Assembly (NCBI GenBank): GCA_030220185.1
Contig: JASPKZ010002333.1
Location: 558,001 to 622,000 of the forward strand
Reading direction: 5' to 3'
DNA: 64,000 bases
Origin: Diploptera punctata
Lineage: Eukaryota > Arthropoda > Insecta > Blattodea > Blaberidae
This document shows, piece by piece, positions 43,641 through 52,412 of the stretch. The translations under genes were made by a program, and so were the position numbers. Position 1 is the stretch's first letter. Each line of letters opens with the position of its first letter. The notes under the pieces were generated by a model. That model did not search any database and had not been told where the DNA came from. It saw only the letters and a list, made by a program, of their open reading frames with translations.

Positions 43641-43746
43641 ATGAATATTAACACATTAAATTTTTCAATATTTATCCCCAGAAGTATAGAAAATTTCATG
43701 TCTTATTTGATGACAGTTATCAATATTTACTTTTATTCCCTTTCAG

Positions 43747-43993
43747 GCTTACGTACAATATATGAAGTTTGCTCGAAGGGCAGAAGGAATTAAATCTGCA
43801 AGAACTGTTTTTAAACGTGCTCGAGAAGATATACGATCTAGATTTCACGTGTTTGTGGCTGCTGCACTTATGGAGTATTATTGTAGTAAAGATAAGAATA
43901 TTGCCTTTCGAATATTTGAACTTGGTCTCAAGAAATTCTCGGATAATCCTGATTATATTGTTTGTTATATTGACTACCTTTCTCATCTCAATG
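43747..43993 (+). CDS. su(f): CstF-77 (suppressor of forked) exon
   Basis: 247 bp; acceptor CCCTTTCAG, donor GGTAAGT. It encodes '[20 protein letters not shown]', '[20 protein letters not shown]' and '[17 protein letters not shown]', ending after the first G of a Glu codon completed at 49450. The frame stays open a few codons into the intron. The donor itself lies inside a duplicated sequence created by a PLE insertion just downstream. Confidence 0.96.
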
Positions 43994-44580
43994 GTAAGTT
44001 TATAGTAATTAGTTACAATAGGAAGTAACATTATAAATACTTATTTTAGGAATTCTCACTATGAGGTATATTCATTAAGGTAGAATTTTTTATCAATAGA
44101 ACAATATGAGGTGAGTGATAAAAAATTCTACCTTAACATTATAAAGTTCTTAATTTAATTTGAACTGATTGTAGTAAGGAATACATAGGAAAAACAGAGA
44201 AATTTGAACAATAGAATGAAGAACACATTAGAAATGTAAAAAATGGAAAAGTGGATAAATCTGCAGTAGCTGCTCACGTTTGGTCAGAAAAAAAACATAA
44301 AATTAATGAAAACAAAATTATTGAAACAGAAAACAAAAGAACTGACTGGTTGGACGAAGATCTACATCCAGAAGTTCAGAGGTAGGATCATGAATTTTAA
44401 AATTCCCAGGAAAATTAAAGGGGTAGTTGACATCCAGGACCAACAACCAAAAGTTCAATAGTCTGAATGATCTGACGATGACATGAATGCATATTGAACA
44501 TATTCTCAAGAACATAACAATTTATGAGGTAAGAAGTCAAGACTCAAATTAATTATTAGGCCTATTGGTAAATTTATAGT
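43992..44580 (+). mobile_element. Penelope-like element relic at the splice donor
   Basis: TGGTAAGTTTATAGT (43992-44006) recurs with one mismatch at 44566-44580. Inside are a tail (AGGAAGTAACATTATAAA, 44020-44037), a nested hairpin (44038-44133), then a degraded endonuclease region ('SAVAAHVWSEKKHK' type, about 44190-44420) and a hammerhead remnant (CUGACGA near 44472, GAAC in place of GAAA), ending with TTTATGAGGTAAGAAG. Frames are broken. Confidence 0.75.
44026..44145. mobile_element. Minimal PLE hairpin nested in a PLE tail
   Basis: TAACATTATAAA (44026-44037, 44134-44145) flanks 96 bp. Arms 'AAGGTAGAATTTTTTATC' and complement surround ATAGAACAATATGAGGTGAG. The same arm sequence occurs at 46781-46830 and 49825-49867, defining a subfamily. 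It has no ribozyme core and no coding sequence. Confidence 0.8.
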
Positions 44581-44700
44581 TTTATATATATTTAAAATCT
44601 GACAAGCCTCATGGGATAGTGGTTAACATACATGAGGTCCTGGGTTCGATTACTGGTCAGGCTATAAGAATTTTTCCTGTGGTTGCTCATGGTCTGGAAG

Positions 44701-45151
44701 TTAGGTTAAGGTTGTAATTAATATTTAATTTTAGGAAGTGATATTTTGAGGTTATTTTAATTAAATTATTTTCAGTCTGATCATCTTACCTCAATATTAA
44801 TGTTGATTTTTTCTTGGACATGTTTCAAAACAATTCTGTTTTATTGTCCAGACTGGATGTCGATGTTAGAAAATACAAAAGAGCTGACTATTTGGGGAAA
44901 AATCTATATTCAGAAGAACAAAAATAAAGTTATGAATTTTGAAATACCGACGGAGCGTGACCTTGTTTGGAGGTTCTTTGGCCAACCACAGAATGGAGCT
45001 GACATCGACATCCAGGGTGTGCAACATAAATCTAACCAGTCTGGACAAGCTGACGATAAAACAGAATTGTTTTGAAACATGTCCAAGAAAAAATCAACAT
45101 TAATATTGAGGTAAGATGATCAGACTGAAAATAATTTAATTAGGTTAAGGT
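44701..45151. mobile_element. Penelope-like element, short inverted dimer
   Basis: TTAGGTTAAGGT (44701-44712, 45140-45151) flanks 427 bp. The left tail ATTTTAGGAAGTGATATTTT (about 44728-44747) precedes a left arm (GTCTGATCATCTTACCTC and on to a hammerhead lacking its CUGANGA half). A short plus-strand coding piece follows ('NTKELTIWGKIYIQKNKNKV', 'FEIPTERDLVWRFFGQPQ', the end of the endonuclease ORF), then the complete right arm. Confidence 0.85.
45049..45086 (+). ncRNA. Hammerhead ribozyme (complete core)
   Basis: CUGACGA at 45050-45056, stem II AAAACA/UGUUUU with loop GAAU, GAAA, stem III ACAUGU and C17 (GUC). Stem I starts with a G-C pair and is otherwise weak. It lies in the sense orientation of the host intron. 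Confidence 0.7.
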
Positions 45152-45335
45152 CTCTCCTGGCATTTCATTATCATTTATCACCCATCTTATTATTAGAGTA
45201 ACATAACTCCGCCTTCCAGGTGCCCCAACCTAAGAAATGGATTACAGTTCTTCCAATGCTAGGGGGGGAAAAGCCAGAAATGTCACAAAAGACAACTTGA
45301 TGACATTAGACAAAAAAAATATATATATATATATA

Positions 45336-45729
45336 TCTTAATATATAAAAATTACGTGTCACGTTGTTTGTCTGCGATGGAATCCTAAACTACTGAACCG
45401 ATTTTAATAAAATTTTGCACACTGTGTGCAGTTTGATCCAACTTGAGACTTAGGGAAGTTTATAACTAAATTTATAGTCATATTATTTTTATTGCAAATT
45501 ATTTGTTTATTATTTAACAAAGAGTTATAATTATCTGTGAGTTCCATACGATTCTAACAGATGGCCATGTAAGGTAATTGGTTTATTATTTAACCAGGTG
45601 GCCACGATTTTTATGATCTTTGATTTGTTGGATTTGATTCCGCCCCGAATAGCAGATAACTATTAAAACATCGGAAAAATTAACGTAAAAATATTTAAAA
45701 GGCGATACGATGTTCGCCGGGCCAGCTAG
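45336..45729 (+). mobile_element. Non-autonomous Helitron
   Basis: Starts TCTTAATATATAAAAATTAC, continues 'GTGTCACGTTGTTTGTC' and 'ACTGAACCGATTTTAATAAA', and ends GTTCGCCGGGCCAGCTAG followed by T, inserted between A and T. The 5' TC, the 3' CTAG and the GC-rich sequence before it match insect Helitron ends as I know them. No Rep/helicase ORF in 394 bp. Confidence 0.8.
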
Positions 45730-45904
45730 TACATATATATAATCAAATTGTATATTTTTATACTTAAATATATTTCCCATTCAAATCTTATGACAATAAT
45801 GTGAAGACTTCTTAACAATATCTTAATAACAAGCCATAGCCTACAATAAACTATATTAACTTCTTTCCCCCTTTTTTTAATAAACTAATTAATGTAGTAT
45901 TTTA

Positions 45905-46045
45905 TTAATTTTGAAGAGAAAAATTTTCGCCTAGACCGGGACTCGAACCCGGGACCCTTGGCTTTCCGGGCCAAGTGCTCTACCAACTGAGCTATCGAGG
46001 CGAGTTACGATCTAGACGCAAATTTTTCTCTTATATACGTTGTAA
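45905..46045 (-). mobile_element. tRNA-like unit enclosed by 21-bp inverted repeats, copy 1
   Basis: Minus strand: a tRNA-shaped sequence with A box TAGCTCAGTTGG, anticodon arm CUUGGC/GCCAAG with GGA in the anticodon position, B box GGTTCGAGTCC and a T arm CGGG/CCCG; the acceptor stem has one mismatch. It is flanked by AGAGAAAAATTTTCGCCTAGA and its inverted partner with TCTAGACGC. Inclusion in a larger repeated unit (shared body to about 46210) argues for a mobile element with intact Pol III boxes, not a cellular tRNA gene. Confidence 0.7.
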
Positions 46046-46211
46046 TTCCCTATCGCCAAATGCATTTGAAACCATTGTTTCTATCTTTGCAAATGGCGGC
46101 TTCTTAGTTAAGAAGACATTTATTGGAAATTTAACATTACTTTAAAAGCCAGTAAGGCCTCTAATGATGTTTTTTTTATTATTAATTTAACATTTCTCAA
46201 TGAAAGATAAA

Positions 46212-46350
46212 TTAATTTTGAAGAGAAAAATTTTCGCCTAGACCGGGACTCGAACCCGGGACCCTTGGCTTTCCGGGCCAAGTGCTCTACCAACTGAGCT
46301 ATCGAGGCGAGTTACGATCTAGACGCAAATTTTTCTCTTATATACGTTGT
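46212..46350 (-). mobile_element. tRNA-like unit, copy 2
   Basis: Appears identical to copy 1 over about 130 bases, including both inverted flanks and the following CTCTTATATACGTTGTA. The identity suggests a recent duplication of the unit. Confidence 0.7.
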
Positions 46351-46361
46351 AGTATTTTATA

Positions 46362-46480
46362 TTTGTAGAGAAAAATTATATGCTCAGACTGGGGCTTGAA
46401 CCCAGGAAGTTTGACTTTCTAGGCTAAGACTCTACCGAGCAAGTTCCAATCTAAACGCAAATTTTTCTCTTATATATGCT
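46362..46480 (-). mobile_element. tRNA-like unit, decayed copy 3
   Basis: Same layout with GGGTTCAAGCCCC as B box and a deletion in the D-arm region (CTCGGTAGAGTC). The flanks AGAGAAAAATTATATGC and GCAAATTTTTCTCTTATATA are recognisable. Confidence 0.6.
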
Positions 46481-46834
46481 GTTAATTCCCAAATATGATT
46501 TATCTATCATTGATATGTATAAAATGAATAATAAAAAACATCATAATTAATGTAGTGTTTGGAAGTGATGTCATAACTTGCATGGAACCATGAGGACCTT
46601 TTCCTGATCAATAATTGATAGGACATAACACTATGAGGTAACATTATCAAGAGATTGAACAGGAAGTATACATTTCACCTTACATAATATTTTCTCACCT
46701 GGAAATGTTTTGAAATTTAGTTGACAATGTAGCTATGGCATCCAAAACATATTAAAGTGAAAAATATGAGGTGTATATTTTCATTAAGGTAGAATATTTT
46801 TATCACTCACCTCATATTGTTCTTCTTATTTGAT

Positions 46835-46878
46835 TATAAACTAGTTTTGGAACATAGTTTCTGTTCCATCCTCAGTAT
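46835..46878 (-). ncRNA. Hammerhead ribozyme motif
   Basis: Minus strand: CUGAGGA, stem II GGAACA/UGUUCC (six pairs), AAAA in place of GAAA, stem III ACUAGU, U17. Stem I pairs AUA with UAU. Only G12 deviates from the consensus core. Confidence 0.65.
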
Positions 46879-48475
46879 CGTCACGACCGTTGTTCTGTCG
46901 TCTTGAAGAGCTGTCCTTCTCTCCTTCCATTGGCTGACTGAAAAACCTCGAAACCAGGTCATTCTCACCGGGAATTTCAAAGTTCATTAATTTCTTCTTT
47001 TCGCTCTTTTGAATGTAGATCTTTTCCCAAACAGTAAGTTCTTTAGGTTTTTCTATTTGTTTTAATAATTTAGCTTCTTTCTCGATAAGATGTTTTTCAG
47101 ACCATGCATGGGCAGCCACTGCAGATTTTTCTACTTCCCCTTTCTTGACATTCCTGAGATGTTCTTTCACTCTAGTTTTCAAATTTCTTTTAGTTTTTCC
47201 TATGTAGAATTTCTCACATTCTTCACATTTAATTTGATAAATCCCTGATTTGTTTTCTTCTTTAATTTTCTCATTCTTATTAGGTCTAATCAGTCTACTG
47301 ATGCTGTAGTCATTTTTGGGTGCTAACCTTATGTTGAAATCTTTAAAAATTTTTTGAAACTTGTGGTGTTTTAATGGATGATATGTGAATTTTCTAAATT
47401 TTACATTATCTTCTTTTACTTTTAGAAGAGTGCTTTGATTAATAAATTTTTGTCTTTTGAACTTGTTTATTTTTTTGAGTATCATTTTTATTGCAAAACC
47501 ATTTTTCGTGGCTACGTTGATTATGTGTTCTTTTTCTTTTTCATAATTTTCTTTGTTCATTGGTATGTTCACTAATCTATGTGTCAAACTATTGAAAACT
47601 GCTTCTTTGTGAGCTATGTGATTGAAACCTAAAGCTTTTATGTAGTTATCTATATGTGTCTTCTTTCTGTAAATTCCAAATTCTATCTTATTTTCTTCGT
47701 TCCTTTTTAAGTTGAGATCTAAAAATGGTATTTCTCCATTGATTTCCTTTTCCATAGTGAACTTTATAGTTTGACTTTGAATGTTCAATAATTTTAATGC
47801 ATCATCTATCTGTTTATGATTAACTATTGCAATTATGTCATCCACATATCTGCACCAGAACTTGAAAATTAAACGATGTCCATTAATTATCTTGTGTTCA
47901 AAATTCCCCATGAATAGATTAGCTAAGAACGGAGATAAAGGGTTTCCCATCGAAAGTCCTGAATTTTGTTTATAAAATCTTCCATTGTAGGTGAAAAACA
48001 TATTATCGATACATAATTTCGTTAAAGTTTTATATTCGACTATCTTTACTTTTTCAATTTTATTATTTTTCATCCAAATCTCTAAAATTTCCATAGTTTG
48101 GTCTTTTGGAATGCTTGGAAATAAGGAAACAACATCAAATGAAACTAATCTGTCTGAAGATTGTAGTTGTATGTTTTCTAGTTTATCTACCAATTCATAA
48201 GAGTTTTCTATTGCAGAGTTTTCAAATCCATTCATTTTATTAAATTCCTTACATAACCATTTAGATAAATGATATGTAGGAGACCCTATGTTGTTAATTA
48301 TCGGCCTCATTTTCTTCCCTTCTTTGTGCACTTTCGGGAGTCCGTAGATGTTGGGAATTTTTGGATTTGAAACCTTCAGATGAAACTTGTCTTTCTTAGT
48401 TAAAATGTGATTGATATTCTTGAGAGTGTTGTCTACTTCTTTAATGGTTTTGTTAAGGGGGTCTGATTGAATCTG
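46841..48475 (-). CDS. PLE reverse transcriptase / GIY-YIG endonuclease
   Basis: The open frame starts within the truncated 5' end near 48475 ('DPLNKTIKEVDNTLK'); the first Met is at 48331 (496 codons counted from it). RT: 'RPIINNIGSPTYHLSKWL', motif A 'DRLVSFDVVSLF' (60-71), motif B 'SGLSMGNPLSPF' (124-135), motif C YVDD (162-165) and 'IPFLDLNL' near 201. Linker 'FNSLTHRLVNIP', then GIY (363-365), YIG (376-378), Cys369, Cys372, His408 and His414 as zinc ligands, and 'WEKIYIQK' with the likely catalytic Glu. PLEs use the endonuclease to nick target DNA and the RT to copy their RNA. Catalytic residues look intact; only the N-terminal region is missing. Confidence 0.9.
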   Translation of the reverse strand, partial: QIQSDPLNKTIKEVDNTLKNINHILTKKDKFHLKVSNPKIPNIYGLPKVHKEGKKMRPIINNIGSPTYHLSKWLCKEFNKMNGFENSAIENSYELVDKLENIQLQSSDRLVSFDVVSLFPSIPKDQTMEILEIWMKNNKIEKVKIVEYKTLTKLCIDNMFFTYNGRFYKQNSGLSMGNPLSPFLANLFMGNFEHKIINGHRLIFKFWCRYVDDIIAIVNHKQIDDALKLLNIQSQTIKFTMEKEINGEIPFLDLNLKRNEENKIEFGIYRKKTHIDNYIKALGFNHIAHKEAVFNSLTHRLVNIPMNKENYEKEKEHIINVATKNGFAIKMILKKINKFKRQKFINQSTLLKVKEDNVKFRKFTYHPLKHHKFQKIFKDFNIRLAPKNDYSISRLIRPNKNEKIKEENKSGIYQIKCEECEKFYIGKTKRNLKTRVKEHLRNVKKGEVEKSAVAAHAWSEKHLIEKEAKLLKQIEKPKELTVWEKIYIQKSEKKKLMNFEIPGENDLVSRFFSQPMEGEKDSSSRRQNNGRDDTEDGTETMFQN

Positions 48476-49449
48476 TGTATATTTTCAGTTCAGTCTCTTG
48501 ATCACTTTTTTTCTGATACAGTAAAAATTTTTTCTGGTGACAGCTCAGCAGTGTGTAGAGGGGAAGTGTTGATTTGGGTTCAGATAGAACATGTTTCAGT
48601 CTCACATGAGAGAGGAAAGTAATCTATAAATCCCTCACCGGATATGTATTTTCTCAACCGCACCAGGAAGCAAACTGACCCAACATCTGTGAGAACAAAC
48701 AAAATTGCTATTTTAAATCATCAAACTCCATGCACATCCAAGAAGGAGCTATCACTGGGAAAGAATTTAATTTTCCATTTATTTAGTCAATAACTGCAAC
48801 ATGTTAATAAGTCATAGTTTGCCATATTAACATAAGTGTTTCTTTTTTAATTTAATTTAATTTATTAATATATTTGATATAATCAAGTTTAATTGTATGG
48901 TATCTTTCATAATATTTTGATTTTATATATTTGGTTTATATGTTTTCATATTCAGTTGTTATTTTTGGTTAAAAACTGTGTTTCTGACAATAATATTTTA
49001 TTCTATATTCCATGAAACTCTGTTACATTATATAAGATTGTTTCATTAAAAAAACTTAATATTTGCATATTTCTGACTCAGATGATAGCATTTGGGAAGT
49101 TCCAGTTCCAATTCCCAGGACCACTGACTAATTTTATTCTTGGTTTTATTCAATCATTAGATTAGTACAAATGCTGCTTTGGAATTGCATTACCATGACC
49201 CATTTCATTATAATCATATTTTTTTTAATGAAATCAATAAACTTTATAGAAAAACATAACACACACAATAGAAATGCCAGTTTACTGCATACAACCATGA
49301 TTCTAGAAGCAATGTGGCCTGAGATATTAAAGCATCTATTAATAAGACTGAAATAAAAAATATTTAAGGATCAGTAATTTATATTTTATTCATATTTGTT
49401 TTGTCATTATTAAAATTATGTTCTATACTCTCTTATTTATTGTTTTCAG

Positions 49450-49519
49450 AGGATAACAATACACGCGTTTTATTTGAACGAGTCCTATCTTCTGGAAGTT
49501 TAGAACCTGAAAAATCTGT
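49450..49519 (+). CDS. su(f): CstF-77 (suppressor of forked) exon
   Basis: 70 bp; acceptor TTTTCAG, donor GTAAGT after TCTGT. It encodes 'EDNNTRVLFERVLSSGSLEP' and 'EKSV', the Glu split with the previous exon and the final Val split with the next. Matches the late HAT repeats. Confidence 0.94.
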
Positions 49520-49806
49520 GTAAGTAATTTTATAACTCCACTACAGTTTAACATGTTTGTTCATTAATAATAAATTTAATTCCATCATTATTTTATTAAA
49601 TTAATTTATATAATTTAATCATGAACCTTCGGGTTCGATAGTGCCAGTGAGTAAGTAAGTAAGTAATTTAATCATAGAATATCATTAGTCTGTTTACTCA
49701 AAGAGAAAGAGTAAATAAATCCTTTGCATGAACCTCCATTTCTAATTGTCGAATTTCGCTCATTTTTTGACAATACCTACCTAGGTTTATTTTAATAGGA
49801 TATACC

Positions 49807-49885
49807 TGTGAAACATAGAAAATTTCTTGTAGGTAGAATTTTTATCACTCACCTTATATTGTTTCGTTGTGAAACATAGAAAATT
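49807..49885. mobile_element. 43-bp PLE arm fragment with 18-bp target duplication
   Basis: TGTGAAACATAGAAAATT (49807-49824) is repeated at 49868-49885. Between them lies 'GGTAGAATTTTTATCACTC' followed by ACCTTATATTGTT, the outer arm of the 46.8-kb PLE subfamily. This is the shortest insertion of the set. Confidence 0.7.
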
Positions 49886-50640
49886 GTGACTGCTAGATTG
49901 ATTTTAAATTTTTACTTCAGGTGAGCTCCTACACCTAATGGTTTTAGAGAGTCCAATTGCGAATCTAAACCATTGAGCGACCCAATCAGACACACACAAA
50001 GAATTTCATCAAAATTGGTCGAGTCATTTAGGGGGAGTGGAGTGACAAACACACAACAGAAGAATTATATATACACCGTGTTTCAAAATGATGGATGGGA
50101 TTTTATGTAGTTGGTATAGCTTTACAAATGAAATTGTTGCGTGATTATTTGCTATAATGAAAGAAAAACTGTGAAAGTTTCATATCCTGTGTGCAGTAAT
50201 ATGTTTCTTGTCATTATTACTTCACAGCATTAAATTTGTGAAAATGGCAACTCCTGTGTGTTGCAATTTGCGAGGTCTGGTCCCATTGTTGCAATGCAGC
50301 AAGCTTTCTGACGGCAATTTGGAATTCATCCTCCAACAGATAAGAGTATCCGGCGATGATATAGACAGATGTATCTGTCCAGGACGTCCAAGAACAACAA
50401 ATGAAAGAATCGAGAATATCAGAGCAGCTTTCATATGTAATCCACAAAAATGTATGCGGCGTGCTAGTCGTGAACTGCAAATGTCTACTAAGACATCTTT
50501 GAGAGTTTCTATGAAAGCAACTTCATATGCGACTTTACCGTATGCAGTTACTGCAAGCCCTAAAACCGTACTGCAAATGGCACACATTAATTTGTGCGTG
50601 GAAATGCAATGTTCACTACAAAATGATGAAGATAATTTTA

Positions 50641-50690
50641 GGAAGTTATATTTTGAGGTTATTTTAATTATATTATTTTTAGTCGTTTTG
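50641..50690 (+). mobile_element. Solo PLE tail fragment inside the mariner transposase
   Basis: 'GGAAGTTATATTTTGAGG' and the following 'TTATTTTAATTATATTATTT' match the left end of the PLE at 54908-54957 almost exactly. Here neither arm nor ribozyme follows. The junction shares AATTTTAGGAAGTT with the mariner coding sequence, so the left border cannot be fixed to the base. Confidence 0.7.
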
Positions 50691-51144
50691 TGTTTGGCGA
50701 TGAGGCATGTTTTCATACCAGTGGCAAAGTGAATAAACATAATGTGCTTATTTGGGGAGTGGCGAATCCACATGCAATAATCCAACATGAAAAAGATTCC
50801 CCGAAGGTCAATGTTTTCTGTGCTATGTCCAAACAAATCTATGGGCCGTTCTTTTTCCAATGAAAAAATAGTGTCATATCTCGTATCTGGATATGCTGCA
50901 GATTTATCTTTTTCCTCAGCTAAATGAGTCTGCACCTCAAGACTTAATTTGGCAACAAAACAGCGCTCCACCTCATTTTCTAAATGATGTGTATCAGTGG
51001 TTGAACGATAATGTTCCTTGACAATTGATAGGATGCGCTGGTCCGGATGACATGGTTTATTCCTGATGGCCTCCACGGTCTCCCGATCTCACACCTTGTG
51101 ATTTCTTCCTGTGGGGGTATGTGAAGGACCATGTGTATAGGCCG

Positions 51145-51882
51145 CACTTGTTTACCTAAAATATAAGTTTCAAAATTTGGGTGTGGCTTATACATGAAAT
51201 AACTAGATAACTGGTACATATCAAGAAGTTTCTGCGCTATTGATGTACGATGCCGGATTACAAGGTTGTGATTTGTCATAAATCTCCTTGCCCAGCCTTA
51301 AATTAATTGCACAGGATTTCCATATTCTTGGCTATCTTAAGACCTTCTAACTGAAAATCCTCCTGTCCTTGTTTTTCATACGTAATCCAGGAGAACTCTT
51401 TCCAACTGTGGATGTTTCACTTTCTTTCTGCAGAAAAATTGTCGATGTTGTAATGTGTTTTCAAGTGCATGTTTTGTTTGAATTCACCGTCGCACATTTT
51501 TTTGTCCACATCAAACTTTCTTCCTGTTGTCCTATTTCCGTGTTCTGCTGCGTGGCGCACCACTTATAGCTTGAATTTGGAGGTATAACTTGCTCTGCAC
51601 CTACACATGTTTACACACAGTGAACAGGAATGATAATGAGCATCATACCTACCAACTGACCATCCCTCTTACCCTTGTGTTAATGACTGAGCCACAGCCG
51701 AATGTACCATTACATAGCCGGCAACAGAAGCTTTGGGATTTACAAAATTGCCAGATTTAAAAATAGTGTAGGCCTACTTCTGTCTTTTGCATTCCTTCTT
51801 AACAAAAATATAAGTAAAATATTTTTTCCCCAATTTATTATCGCAAAACTTGGATGCAGCCTATACATGCATAAATATGGTA
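51145..51882 (-). mobile_element. Tigger/pogo-like (CENP-B HTH) transposon relic
   Basis: Minus strand near 51300-51200: 'WARRFMTNHNLVIRHRTSIA' and 'QKLLDMYQ', the signature of the CENP-B-type DNA-binding domain of Tigger/pogo transposases. Terminal-like sequences GGGTGTGGCTTATACATG (about 51179) and GGATGCAGCCTATACATG (about 51852) resemble each other in direct orientation. No DDE core seen. Confidence 0.55.
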
Positions 51883-52229
51883 CCTCCACTTCCCGTCGAC
51901 CTTCCAGACTTGAGAAGGACTGTTGCTGCTGTTGAATCCATTACTTCAAATATGCTAGCCAAGGTTTTGGGAGGAATTCGACTGTCGGCTAGATGTGTGC
52001 CGTGTAACAAAAGGCGCTCACATCGAACACTTATAAAGTATGTTATGAAAACTCAAAGAGTTTCTCTTTAATCCCATGTAAGTTTTGTTCTTATATACAG
52101 TATATCATGTAAGGAAAATTAAGCAACTTTGTAACCCCGTCTCTTTAATCCCATGTAAGTTTTGTTCTTATATTATATCATGTAAGGGAAATTAAACAAC
52201 TTTGAAACCCCGTCCATCATTTTGGAACA

Positions 52230-52231
52230 CG

Positions 52232-52262
<31 letters not shown>
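52230..52262 (+). repeat. (GT)n(AT)n microsatellite
   Basis: GTGTGTGTGTGTGT followed by ATATATATATA directly at the right end of the mariner element. Confidence 0.85.
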
Positions 52263-52412
52263 ATTGAAGAGCTTTCTTCTAAATGCCAATGTTTTTATTT
52301 AATAACCACATTAGAATGATCACCACTTAGATTTTAGTAATAGTAGTGAAGATAATTGTGCAGTAAACTTATGTTGCTGCTATACTTATGCTAGAAGGAG
52401 AAGAGGGAGATA

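Larger units (their letters stand above)
46776..48480 (-). mobile_element. Penelope-like element with the longest intact ORF
   Basis: Minus strand. The 3' end is the arm ACTCACCTCATATTG / AAGGTAGAAT (46781-46830), shared with the hairpins at 44038 and 49825; then a hammerhead (46835-46878) and the ORF. The 5' side is truncated near 48478, and no inverted partner copy was found. Left of it (46610-46775) lies another tail-like GGACATAACACTATGAGG and a degenerate arm, indicating a nested older insertion. Confidence 0.8.
44007..49449 (+). other. Intron of the CstF-77 gene
   Basis: Dense in PLE copies (44.0, 44.7 and 46.8 kb), plus a Helitron and tRNA-like units. A tRNA-like head sits at 44605-44665 (GGGATAGTGGTTAAC, GGGTTCGATTACT). 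In 45152-45335, 45735-45900 and 48490-49445 I see nothing recognisable. The acceptor is TTGTTTTCAG. Confidence 0.65.
50232..52071 (+). pseudogene. Mariner-type transposase, interrupted
   Basis: Pieces in order: an N-terminal region with 'CPGRPRTTNERIENIRAAFI' (HTH linker) and 'SRELQMSTKT'; then after the small insertion 'VFGDEACFHTSGKVNKHN' (first catalytic Asp, read from frames near 50695), 'RIWGVANPHA'; near 51066 'PPRSPDLTPCDFFLWGYVKD' (third Asp); and after the second insertion 'DLPDLRRTVAAVESITSNML'. Stops and frameshifts occur in the middle (50860-51000). Inactive. Confidence 0.75.
50073..52235 (+). mobile_element. Mariner-type transposon with two nested insertions
   Basis: Terminal inverted repeats ACACCGTGTTTCAAAATGAT and (complement) ATCATTTTGGAACACGGTGT bound it. 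A PLE tail fragment interrupts the transposase at about 50641-50690, and a Tigger/pogo-like relic at about 51145-51882. Confidence 0.8.

Noticed and set aside
45920..46020. Functional tRNA-Ser (GGA) gene on the minus strand
   Set aside because: The unit is one of four dispersed copies inside a larger repeated element and has an acceptor mismatch. Not excluded, but a mobile element fits better.
50208..50732. 174-codon ORF as a host gene
   Set aside because: It lies between mariner terminal repeats, encodes a transposase N-terminal region, and its last part is PLE tail sequence.
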